A stretch of 12,987 bases of DNA from Actinomycetes bacterium (lineage in GTDB: Bacteria > Actinomycetota > Actinomycetes > Actinomycetales > Microbacteriaceae): positions 1-12,987 of the forward strand of contig JAEYUT010000291.1 in the NCBI GenBank assembly GCA_023432305.1, in the 5' to 3' direction. The position numbers and the translations under genes are program-made. Positions within the stretch are counted from its first letter, which is position 1. Each line of letters starts with the position of its first letter. Below, piece by piece: positions 7,491 through 12,987 of this stretch. The notes under the pieces are model-generated. The model worked only from the letters and a program-made list of their open reading frames with translations. It was not told the DNA's origin and did no database searches.

Positions 7491-7504
7491 GGGGCACGTG
7501 TCCC
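7491..7504. promoter_or_regulatory. Near-perfect CACGTG-centred palindrome upstream of the kinase operon
   Basis: GGGGCACGTGTCCC has 6 of 7 symmetrical base pairs and lies about 70-80 bp upstream of the pseudokinase ATG, within the 115-bp gap that must contain the operon promoter. No clear -10 hexamer is seen in this gap (7423-7537), apart from a weak CAGTCT on the minus strand. A dimeric DNA-binding protein, possibly the operon's own regulator, could bind here (inference). Confidence 0.3.
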
Positions 7505-7537
7505 ACAGGTGCGCCGCGTCGTGTGAGCGCGCGCCCG

Positions 7538-8530
7538 TCAGAGTCCGTCGCGCACCGCGACCGCGAGATCCGGGTGGTCGGCGAACACGCCGTCGAGACC
7601 TGTCGCGAAGACGGCCTCGAACTCCTGCCGCCACCGACCCCACGCCGCCTGCCCCGCCCCGTGGCGGTTCTCCTCCACGAGGAAGCGGTTCTCGGGGCGC
7701 AGGGTCCAGGTGTACACCAGAAGGCCTGCGCGATGGGCGCGCTCCACGAGCTCCACGCCCGCCCGCACATCCGGCTTCAGCAGGCGCGACTTGTCGACGC
7801 TGACGCCGTCAACGCGCCCGGCGAGCTCCACGAGACCCAGGTCATCCAGCTGGGAGCTGTAGTCGGGAGCGGATGCGCCATACCGCGCCACGAGGTCGGG
7901 GGCCGTGCCCTTCGCCTCGAGCAGGTAGACGAACCGAGCATCGACGTCGCGCTCGCGGATCTCGCCGAGCACCGTCTCCTCGAAGCTCTCCACGACGAGC
8001 GGTCCGTCGAAACCGCGCAGCGTATCCGCGATGAGCTCTCCGAGAGGCAGGCCGATCGAATCGAAGTAGGTCGCGTGCTTCACCTCGGCGACGAGCCCGA
8101 GGGGGCGTCGGAGCCGCTCCGAGGCGTCGGCGATGAGGTCGAGCAGGTCGTCGAGACGCATGATCGGGTAGCGTCCATCGAACGTCATCGAATGCGGCCG
8201 GGTCTTCGGCAGGCGCTCGCGCGCACGCAGCGTCGACAACTCATCCCACGTGAAATCCTCGGTGAACCAGCCGGTGAGGCTCTCGCCGTCGATGCGCTTC
8301 GTCGCGCGACGGTCGGCGAACTCCGGACGCTGGGCCACATCCGTCGTGCCCGAGATCTCGTTCTCATGGCGCAGCACGAGCACCCCGTCGCGCGTCGCGA
8401 CGATATCGGGCTCCACCGCATCGGCACCGAGCGCGAACGCGAGCTCGTAGGCCGCACGCGTGTGCTCGGGGCGGTAGCCGCTGGCTCCCCGGTGCCCGAT
8501 GACCCACGGCTTCTGCTCCACCACACCCAC
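7538..8530 (-). CDS. Glycerophosphodiester phosphodiesterase, GlpQ-like
   Basis: 330 residues with no signal peptide, so probably cytosolic. It hydrolyses glycerophosphodiesters (deacylated phospholipid head groups) to glycerol-3-phosphate and an alcohol. Family motifs are present: IGHRGASGYRPEHT with H13, R14 and E22; E40 and D42 in AVEPDIVATRDG; H55 in LRHENEISGTTDVA; the EVKH block with E149 and K151; VYTWTLRPEN (272-281); and the closing GVFADHPDL. The insert after H55 (PEFADRR...DFTWDELSTLR) resembles the longer GlpQ-type enzymes rather than the short UgpQ type, although a GlpQ-like enzyme is often exported and this one is not. The start is GTG at 8530. A TATCGT hexamer ends 6 nt upstream and no ribosome site is visible, which fits a leaderless mRNA. 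GTG codons at residues 3 and 4 are alternative starts. It is upstream of the kinase operon on the same strand with a 115-bp gap, so probably a separate unit. Confidence 0.92.
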   Translation of the reverse strand: MGVVEQKPWVIGHRGASGYRPEHTRAAYELAFALGADAVEPDIVATRDGVLVLRHENEISGTTDVAQRPEFADRRATKRIDGESLTGWFTEDFTWDELSTLRARERLPKTRPHSMTFDGRYPIMRLDDLLDLIADASERLRRPLGLVAEVKHATYFDSIGLPLGELIADTLRGFDGPLVVESFEETVLGEIRERDVDARFVYLLEAKGTAPDLVARYGASAPDYSSQLDDLGLVELAGRVDGVSVDKSRLLKPDVRAGVELVERAHRAGLLVYTWTLRPENRFLVEENRHGAGQAAWGRWRQEFEAVFATGLDGVFADHPDLAVAVRDGL

Positions 8531-8536
8531 CCCACA

Positions 8537-8542
8537 ACGATA
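8537..8542 (-). promoter_or_regulatory. -10-like hexamer for leaderless phosphodiesterase mRNA
   Basis: TATCGT on the minus strand fits the actinobacterial TANNNT -10 pattern. Six bases separate it from the GTG at 8530, which would place the transcription start on or next to the start codon. No good -35 is seen. Confidence 0.45.
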
Positions 8543-8560
8543 GGACCTCGCACAGCGCTA

Positions 8561-8566
8561 TACGCT
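8561..8566 (+). promoter_or_regulatory. -10-like hexamer for leaderless small membrane protein mRNA
   Basis: TACGCT fits TANNNT and lies 7 bp before the ATG at 8574. No Shine-Dalgarno is present between them. The same hexamer stands at the same kind of distance before the gene at 9773. With the TATCGT on the other strand, the 43-bp gap would hold two divergent promoters. Confidence 0.45.
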
Positions 8567-8573
8567 GACGCGG

Positions 8574-9098
8574 ATGACATCGCGAACCCGAACGACGTCC
8601 GGCTCCCCCGATCCCGCGCCGCTCGTCCCCCTGCGGTGGGGCGACGCGGCGACCCGCTGGTGGGCGGCGGGCTGGCTGGTAGTCGGCGGCGGAACGGTGA
8701 TCGCCGGCTCGAACGACGTCGCCCTGTGGGCGCTCGCGATGGGGGCCGCCGCCCACGCGATCGGATGGTGGGTCGCGCCGTCCGCGGGCTGGCGGCGACT
8801 GGTCGCCCTGCCGCTGTCGATGCTCGGCTCGTTCCTGCTCCTCGCGGGCCCGCGGTTCGTGTTCGTGCTCGCGATCCCGTACCTGTGCTGGCTGCTGGTG
8901 CGGCACCGCCCCGCGATCACCGTGATCACCGTCATCCCGGTGATCGCCGTCGCACTCATCACGGGCGGGATGTTCGAGCACGACTACTCGCGGATGCTGC
9001 CCGCGGTCGCCGCGGTGTTCGCCACCATGGTTCTGTGTGCGTGGCTCGCAGGTCTCATGGCGCGCCTCATGGTCGAGCGCCGCGCGCGCCTCAGCTGA
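8574..9098 (+). CDS. Small multi-pass membrane protein, unknown function
   Basis: 174 residues, the only plus-strand gene here. After a polar N terminus (1-20) come about six hydrophobic segments: 29-45, 48-66, 75-91, 93-110, 113-131 and 140-165, ending in the basic tail MVERRARLS. The charge pattern and Trp-rich first segments are typical of small actinobacterial integral membrane proteins, but no family motif is recognised. Segment 113-131 (PAITVITVIPVIAVALIT) is built from a short I-T-V repeat. The ATG lacks a ribosome site but has a well-placed -10 hexamer, so leaderless expression is likely. It is divergent from the phosphodiesterase gene and convergent with the gene at 9105-9773. Function cannot be assigned. 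Confidence 0.8.
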   Translation: MTSRTRTTSGSPDPAPLVPLRWGDAATRWWAAGWLVVGGGTVIAGSNDVALWALAMGAAAHAIGWWVAPSAGWRRLVALPLSMLGSFLLLAGPRFVFVLAIPYLCWLLVRHRPAITVITVIPVIAVALITGGMFEHDYSRMLPAVAAVFATMVLCAWLAGLMARLMVERRARLS

Positions 9099-9103
9099 GC
9101 GCG
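9085..9103. terminator. Hairpin between the two convergent genes
   Basis: CTCAGCTGAG (9090-9099) is a perfect palindrome, extended by CGCG arms (9085-9088 and 9100-9103) with a single bulged C. It covers the stop codon of the plus-strand gene (TGA 9096-9098) and ends just before the stop of the minus-strand gene (9105-9107). It could serve as a shared terminator in a 6-bp gap. No T-tract is present. Confidence 0.45.
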
Positions 9104-9104
9104 A

Positions 9105-9773
9105 TCAGAGCGTCGCGTGCGACGCCAGGCGACGCCGCTCCAGCTCGACGACGAGCGCGTCGAGCTCTTCGCGCGGCGGGGTGAAGAGTCCGGCGAGCCC
9201 TGACCCGACGAGGGCGAACGGCAGCTCCACCGTCGAGCCGTGCTCTCCGCCGCGGATCGAGACGCTGATGCCGTCTGCGGCCCGGCCCCAGCGGGTCACG
9301 TGCGTCACGCGGACATCGGCGACGGCCTCCCACGGCGCACGCCCCAGCCGCAGCGGGTGCTCAGCGGACCCCGCCCACAGTTCGACGCCCGTGTCGTCGG
9401 CGAGGAGCGTGAGCCCGAGGGGCACGAAGGGCGGCCGGTTGGGCAGCGTGCGCATCGCGCGCTGCAGCCCCGCGGCACGGGTGCTGCGGGCGACGACCGC
9501 CCCCGGGCGCACTGCGGCGAGGTTCGCAGCGCGATGCCCTGCACGCGTCGACCACAGCACGAGACCGCCGAAAGCTCCGAGAACGGCCACCGACACCGTC
9601 GCCGCGAGCACCAGGAAGTCGAGGGTGGCGTTCGTCGACGGCCCGCCTCGGTACGCGAACAGCGCGGCGAGAGCGAGAGTGGTCACGAAGGCGATGAACA
9701 GCGGTGTCGGCGACGAGGTTCCCGCGTCGTCGATGAGGGCCCACGCGCGCTCGCGAACCCGGCTCATCTGCAT
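9105..9773 (-). CDS. Two-TM membrane protein with cytosolic beta-rich domain, unknown function
   Basis: 222 residues from the ATG at 9773. Two hydrophobic segments (about 24-40 and 53-75) are followed by a soluble domain (about 105-220) with alternating hydrophobic strands: GLTLLADDTGVELWAG, WEAVADVRVTHVTRWG, ADGISVSIRG and TVELPFALVG, ending in a helical ELDALVVELERRR. The strand pattern with a W-x-x-V block resembles bacterial PH-like domains, but this is a weak structural guess. I chose the ATG at 9773 over the GTG at 9800 (231 residues) because TACGCT sits exactly 6 nt upstream of it and would be internal to the longer version; there is no ribosome site for either. ATG at 9767 is a further option. 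No function is recognised. Confidence 0.75.
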   Translation of the reverse strand: MQMSRVRERAWALIDDAGTSSPTPLFIAFVTTLALAALFAYRGGPSTNATLDFLVLAATVSVAVLGAFGGLVLWSTRAGHRAANLAAVRPGAVVARSTRAAGLQRAMRTLPNRPPFVPLGLTLLADDTGVELWAGSAEHPLRLGRAPWEAVADVRVTHVTRWGRAADGISVSIRGGEHGSTVELPFALVGSGLAGLFTPPREELDALVVELERRRLASHATL

Positions 9774-9779
9774 GTCTGA

Positions 9780-9785
9780 AGCGTA
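9780..9785 (-). promoter_or_regulatory. -10-like hexamer for leaderless mRNA of the two-TM protein
   Basis: TACGCT on the minus strand, 6 nt upstream of the ATG at 9773, is identical to the hexamer before the plus-strand gene at 8574. Transcription would start at or beside the ATG. No convincing -35 is visible. Confidence 0.45.
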
Positions 9786-9827
9786 TGGCGCGGCTCCCAC
9801 GGCGGGCAGTCCCCTGATCGGGGCGCG

Positions 9828-11186
9828 TCACTCGCCGTGCGGGCGGCTGCTCGGGTCGAGCTGCCCGGCGTCCTCGATGGGCGCATCGGCGCCGTGCAGT
9901 GCGGCGTCCCCCGCCTCACCGATCGCGTCCTCCACGTCGCTGCCGTCGGTGGGCTCGGGCGGTGTCTCGGCGCCGATCGCGATCGCGTGCCGACCGGCGG
10001 GGATCAGGGCGGCGATCACCACCACCACGAACGTCAGGATTCCGGCGCCGATGAGCACCCACTGCACCGGCACCACATCCGCGAGCGGCCCGAACACGAC
10101 CATGCCCACCGGCATCGCCGTCGCCATCACGACCCCCACGAACCCGAACACGCGACCCTGATACTCGGGCTCCACGCGCTCCTGCAGCAGCGTCGTCGAG
10201 GGGGTGGAGAAGAACGGAACAGCGAGGCCCACGAGCAGCATGAAGCCGAAGAACAGCCACATGTCGGTCGAGAGCCCGAGGGCGAGAGTGAGCGCACCGA
10301 ACAGCACCGACGAGCCGAGGATCATGTAGACGCGGTTCTTGAGGCCGCCCCACACGGCGATCAGGATGCCGCCCGCGAGCATGCCCACACTGAACGCGAG
10401 CTCGTTCACGGTGAGCTTCCACACCTCGCCGCCGAACTCGCGCACCACCATGAGCGGGGTGAGCATCGACGGCGCGACCGTCAGCACGAACACGGCGGCG
10501 AACACCACCATGATCCAGCGCACGAACCGGTGGGTGAACGTGTACCTCACGCCCTTCGCGAGATCGGTGAAGTAGCCGGAGGTGATCTCGGTGCGCACCG
10601 TCGGCACCGTGATCATCAGCAGGAAGCCGATGCCGATGATCGCCGTCACCACATCCACCCAGAAGATCGCGATGATCGACGCCGACGCGTAGATCCCCGC
10701 CGCGGCGGCCGGCGCGATGAGCATCATCGCCGACTGGATCGACTGGAAGATGCCGTTGACCCGCAGCAGCTGATCGGTGGGCACGAGCTGCGGGATGAGC
10801 GCCATCACCGCGGGGCTCTGGATGCCGGCCCCTGTCGAGCGGATCGCGAGCGTCAGGAAGATGAGCCACAGCTCCGTGTAGCCGAACATCATGAACAGTG
10901 CGAGCATGACGGTCGTGACCGCGATCGCCCCATCCGCGAGCACGATGAGCCACTTGCGGTTGAGGCGGTCCGCCCACACTCCGCCGAAGATCGACACGAT
11001 CGCCTGCGGCAGCATGCCGAACACGGCGGACAGGGTGAGCACGACGCCCGACTTCGTCTCGAGCGTGAGGTGCCACATGATGGCGTACTGCACGAGCATC
11101 GACCCGAACAGCGAGACGGTCTGCCCGCTCAGGAAGATGGTCGTGTCGCGCTTCCACGCGCGGGGGGTGGTGGTGGAATCGTTCAC
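9828..11186 (-). CDS. MFS exporter, DHA3-type (macrolide-efflux-like)
   Basis: 452 residues. Twelve TM segments can be traced between about 15 and 396. The first cytosolic loop carries MFS motif A, GGVWADRLNRKW (68-79). STTLLQERVEPEYQGRVFGF (about 330-349) is the loop typical of the DHA3/MefA-like drug-proton antiporters. It probably exports a drug or other small hydrophobic compound using the proton gradient; the substrate cannot be read from sequence. The C-terminal tail (about 405-452) is acidic and probably disordered (EPTDGSDVEDAIGEAGD), longer than is usual. The GTG start at 11186 has no well-spaced ribosome site: GGAGGT is about 18 nt upstream, better placed for a GTG at 11202 in another frame. 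It follows guaA on the same strand, behind a row of stem-loops, so separate transcription is likely. Confidence 0.88.
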   Translation of the reverse strand: MNDSTTTPRAWKRDTTIFLSGQTVSLFGSMLVQYAIMWHLTLETKSGVVLTLSAVFGMLPQAIVSIFGGVWADRLNRKWLIVLADGAIAVTTVMLALFMMFGYTELWLIFLTLAIRSTGAGIQSPAVMALIPQLVPTDQLLRVNGIFQSIQSAMMLIAPAAAAGIYASASIIAIFWVDVVTAIIGIGFLLMITVPTVRTEITSGYFTDLAKGVRYTFTHRFVRWIMVVFAAVFVLTVAPSMLTPLMVVREFGGEVWKLTVNELAFSVGMLAGGILIAVWGGLKNRVYMILGSSVLFGALTLALGLSTDMWLFFGFMLLVGLAVPFFSTPSTTLLQERVEPEYQGRVFGFVGVVMATAMPVGMVVFGPLADVVPVQWVLIGAGILTFVVVVIAALIPAGRHAIAIGAETPPEPTDGSDVEDAIGEAGDAALHGADAPIEDAGQLDPSSRPHGE

Positions 11187-11241
11187 CGGTCGAGTCTCGC
11201 ACCGACCTCCGACACGCGCCTCCCCCTCACGGCGGAGACTC

Positions 11242-11266
11242 AGCCGCTCGCTGAGCAGAAGCGGCT
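11242..11266 (-). terminator. Stem-loop 4 after guaA
   Basis: AGCCGCT (11242-11248) and AGCGGCT (11260-11266) form a 7-bp stem with an 11-nt loop. It is the furthest from guaA and closest to the MFS gene (56 bp from its GTG), so it may instead lie in the MFS leader or promoter. Confidence 0.4.
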
Positions 11267-11272
11267 ACGACG

Positions 11273-11298
11273 AAGGGCGAGGCCGCAGCCTCGCCCTT
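11273..11298 (-). terminator. Stem-loop 3 after guaA
   Basis: AAGGGCGAGG (11273-11282) and CCTCGCCCTT (11289-11298) form a perfect 10-bp stem with a 6-nt loop. In the guaA direction it is followed by CGTCGT, so it ends with a short T-containing stretch. It is a good candidate for intrinsic termination. Confidence 0.65.
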
Positions 11299-11307
11299 GC
11301 GTGCGGC

Positions 11308-11328
11308 CCGCGGGCGAGACGCCCGCGG
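11308..11328 (-). terminator. Stem-loop 2 after guaA
   Basis: CCGCGGGCG (11308-11316) and CGCCCGCGG (11320-11328) form a perfect, entirely G-C 9-bp stem around a 3-nt loop. It is separated by 1 bp from stem-loop 1. Confidence 0.6.
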
Positions 11329-11329
11329 A

Positions 11330-11379
11330 GTGATCCCGCGCGAAGGTCAGAAATGACCTTCGCCGCTATGCGGGATCAC
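11330..11379 (-). terminator. Nested stem-loop 1 overlapping the guaA stop codon
   Basis: The outer arms GTGATCCCGC (11330-11339) and GCGGGATCAC (11370-11379) enclose an inner perfect 10-bp stem, GCGAAGGTCA (11340-11349) and TGACCTTCGC (11354-11363), with a 4-nt loop. A six-base bulge (11364-11369) is on one side only. The guaA stop (11376-11378) lies inside the outer arm, so a terminating ribosome would compete with folding. Twenty base pairs make it the strongest structure in the window. Confidence 0.75.
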
Positions 11380-12947
11380 TCCCACTCGATGGTCCCCGGG
11401 GGCTTCGACGTGACGTCGAGCACGACGCGGTTCACATCCGCCACCTCGTTGGTGATGCGGTTGGAGACGCGCGCCAGGAAGTCGTACGGCAGGCGCGTCC
11501 AGTCGGCGGTCATGGCGTCCTCGCTCGAGACGGGGCGCAGCACGATCGGGTGGCCGTAGGTGCGGCCGTCACCCTGCACGCCCACCGAACGGACATCCGC
11601 GAGGAGCACCACGGGGCACTGCCAGATCTCGGCGTCGAGACCCGCCGCCGTGAGCTCCTCGCGCACGATCAGGTCGGCGGCGCGGAGCGTCTCGAGGCGC
11701 TCCTCGGTGACCTCTCCGATGATGCGGATGCCGAGGCCGGGGCCAGGGAACGGGTGGCGGGCGACGATCGCCTCGGGCAGACCCAGCTCCCGACCGATGG
11801 CGCGCACCTCGTCCTTGAAGAGGGTGCGCAGCGGCTCCACGAGCTCGAACTGCAGATCCTCAGGCAGGCCGCCCACGTTATGGTGCGACTTGATGTTGGC
11901 GGTGCCGGTGCCGCCGCCCGACTCCACGACATCCGGGTACAGGGTGCCCTGCACGAGGAAGCGGATGGGGTCGCCCTCGGCGGCGAACTCCGCCACGAGC
12001 TCGGCCTGCGCCTGCTCGAAGGTGCGGATGAATTCGCGGCCGATGATCTTGCGCTTGGTCTCGGGGTCGGTGACGCCGGCGAGCGCGCTGAGGAAGCGCT
12101 CGCGCGCATCCACCGTGACCAGGCGGATGCCCGTGGCCTCCACGTAGTCCTTCTCGACCTGCTCGCGCTCGCCCGCACGCAGCAGACCATGGTCGACGAA
12201 CACGCACACGAGCTGGTCGCCGACGGCCTTGTGCACGAGCGCGGCCGCGACGGCCGAGTCGACGCCGCCAGAGAGTCCGCAGATGACGCGGCCCGAGCCG
12301 ATCTGGTTCCTGATGCGCTCGACCTGCTCGGCGATGACGTTGCCCGAGTTCCAGTCGGCGGGGATGCCGGCAGCGCGGTGCAGGAAGTTCTCGAGAACGG
12401 CCTGCCCGTGCACGGAGTGCTTCACCTCGGGGTGCCACTGCACGCCGTAGAGCTTCAGCTCGTCGTTGGCGAACGCGGCGACGGGGGTGACGTCGCTCGA
12501 GGCGAGAACGGTGAAGCCCTCGGGCGCCTTCACGACGGAGTCGCCGTGGCTCATCCAGGTGATCTGGGTCGTGGGCTGCTCGGTGAGCAGCGATCCGCGC
12601 TCGGCCACGCGCACCTCGGTGGCGCCGTATTCGCGCGACCCGGTCTTCGCGACCTCTCCGCCGAGCTGCTGCGCCATCACCTGGAAGCCGTAGCAGATGC
12701 CGAAGGTGGGGATCCCGAGCTCGAGGATGCCGGCGTCGAGAGAGGGGGAGCCCTCCTCGTAGACGCTCGACGGTCCGCCGGAGAGGACGATGCCCACGGG
12801 GTTCTTCTCTGCCACCTCGTCGGCGCTGATCGTGTGCGGCACGATCTCGCTGTAGACGCCGGCTTCGCGCACGCGTCGCGCGATGAGCTGCGCGTACTGG
12901 GCGCCGAAGTCGACGACGAGGACGGGACGTTGCGACGACTCGGTCAT
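11376..12947 (-). CDS. guaA: GMP synthase (glutamine-hydrolysing)
   Basis: 523 residues, the standard bacterial length. It converts XMP to GMP with ATP and ammonia from glutamine, the last step of de novo guanine nucleotide synthesis. The N-terminal class I glutaminase has the nucleophile C85 (TFGICYGFQ) and H172/E174 ([11 protein letters not shown]). The synthetase half has the PP-loop [14 protein letters not shown] (224-237), FVDHGLLR (250-257), [15 protein letters not shown] (331-345) and the dimerisation domain with [16 protein letters not shown] (398-413) and the family-typical end KPPGTIEWE. All key residues are present. The ATG has a clear GGAGGT 6 nt upstream (12954-12959). The start codon overlaps the stop of the gene before it (ATGA), so it is the second or later gene of an operon. 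A tight row of stem-loops follows the stop codon. Confidence 0.98.
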   Translation of the reverse strand: MTESSQRPVLVVDFGAQYAQLIARRVREAGVYSEIVPHTISADEVAEKNPVGIVLSGGPSSVYEEGSPSLDAGILELGIPTFGICYGFQVMAQQLGGEVAKTGSREYGATEVRVAERGSLLTEQPTTQITWMSHGDSVVKAPEGFTVLASSDVTPVAAFANDELKLYGVQWHPEVKHSVHGQAVLENFLHRAAGIPADWNSGNVIAEQVERIRNQIGSGRVICGLSGGVDSAVAAALVHKAVGDQLVCVFVDHGLLRAGEREQVEKDYVEATGIRLVTVDARERFLSALAGVTDPETKRKIIGREFIRTFEQAQAELVAEFAAEGDPIRFLVQGTLYPDVVESGGGTGTANIKSHHNVGGLPEDLQFELVEPLRTLFKDEVRAIGRELGLPEAIVARHPFPGPGLGIRIIGEVTEERLETLRAADLIVREELTAAGLDAEIWQCPVVLLADVRSVGVQGDGRTYGHPIVLRPVSSEDAMTADWTRLPYDFLARVSNRITNEVADVNRVVLDVTSKPPGTIEWE

Positions 12948-12987
12948 GCGGCGACCTCCGAGGGCTCGACCTTGGCGAGTTCCTGAC
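12944..12987 (-). CDS. C-terminal end of an unidentified gene upstream of guaA
   Basis: Only the last 13 complete codons are visible, reading [13 protein letters not shown] and then TGA at 12946-12944, which overlaps the guaA ATG as ATGA. The same bases carry the guaA ribosome site (GGAGGT). The ATGA overlap and open frame support a real gene end, but too little remains to name it. In related actinobacteria a small membrane protein (DUF3817 type) is often found beside guaA; this is only a possibility. Confidence 0.5.
   Translation of the reverse strand, partial: QELAKVEPSEVAA

Noticed and set aside
2585..7548. Shared 12-mer CCGTCAGAGTCC at about 2585-2596 and 7536-7547, near two gene ends
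   Set aside because: One copy overlaps the phosphodiesterase stop codon and coding sequence, and there is no symmetry or flanking conservation; most likely chance in GC-rich DNA.
3425..7803. Very long plus-strand open frames opposite the kinase genes (679 and 819 codons)
   Set aside because: Their products are rich in Arg, His, Asp, Pro and Gly with no domain logic. They lie antisense to well-supported membrane kinase genes, and such frames arise from strong third-position GC bias.
8913..8947. 9-bp inverted repeat (GCGATCACC and GGTGATCGC) inside the small membrane protein gene
   Set aside because: It falls in an I-T-V repetitive TM segment whose codons (ATC, ACC, GTG) create such symmetry by chance; no evidence for a separate function.
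7388..9184. Plus-strand frame of 598 codons spanning the phosphodiesterase gene and the small membrane protein gene
   Set aside because: It covers two real genes in other frames and has no recognisable motif.
9837..11333. Plus-strand frame of 498 codons and a minus-strand frame of 428 codons over the MFS gene
   Set aside because: The MFS frame gives clear TM segments and motif A; the others are His/Arg/Asp-rich shadows. The minus-strand shadow has a good ribosome site before GTG 11202, but its protein makes no sense.
11550..12986. Plus-strand frame of 478 codons opposite guaA
   Set aside because: guaA is unmistakable with all catalytic motifs; the antisense product is a composition artefact.

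Overview
This window looks like chromosomal DNA from a high-GC Gram-positive bacterium, most likely an actinobacterium of the Microbacteriaceae type. I infer this from the very GC-rich coding sequence with GC-ending codons, the LAXTG-type cell-wall anchor, a DHA3 exporter, actinobacterial-style membrane histidine kinases, and several genes that appear to start without a leader. There is no sign of mobile DNA, tRNA, rRNA or CRISPR. The window holds ten gene starts, nine of them minus-strand, plus the last codons of an eleventh gene at the right edge.

Left half (1-7443, all minus strand, transcribed right to left). Three genes joined by 4-bp ATGA overlaps encode a degenerate histidine-kinase-like membrane protein (5404-7422), an intact 10-TM sensor kinase (3332-5407) and a NarL/LuxR-type response regulator (2667-3335). 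After a 148-bp gap rich in inverted repeats come a 690-residue secreted, Ig-like surface protein with a C-terminal LAFTG sorting signal (446-2518) and then, past a strong hairpin, the start of a trypsin/HtrA-like lipoprotein protease (343 down to the left edge). The arrangement suggests an envelope-sensing module (pseudokinase, kinase, regulator) next to two extracytoplasmic proteins that may be its outputs; the regulatory link is inference.

Middle (7538-9773). A cytosolic GlpQ-like glycerophosphodiester phosphodiesterase (minus) is divergent from a small multi-TM protein (plus) across only 43 bp. Both have a -10-like hexamer placed for leaderless transcription. The small membrane protein converges on a two-TM protein of unknown function, with a hairpin between the stop codons.

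Right part (9828-12987, minus strand). A DHA3-type MFS exporter lies downstream of guaA (GMP synthase). They are separated by four consecutive stem-loops, the first of which starts inside the guaA stop codon. guaA itself overlaps the stop codon of an upstream gene cut by the window edge.

Most notable: the kinase homologue at 5404-7422 has kept the kinase layout but lost the phospho-acceptor histidine (replaced by Glu) and the recognisable ATP-binding motifs. It is co-translated with an intact homologue and one response regulator, so it looks like a dedicated pseudokinase partner.
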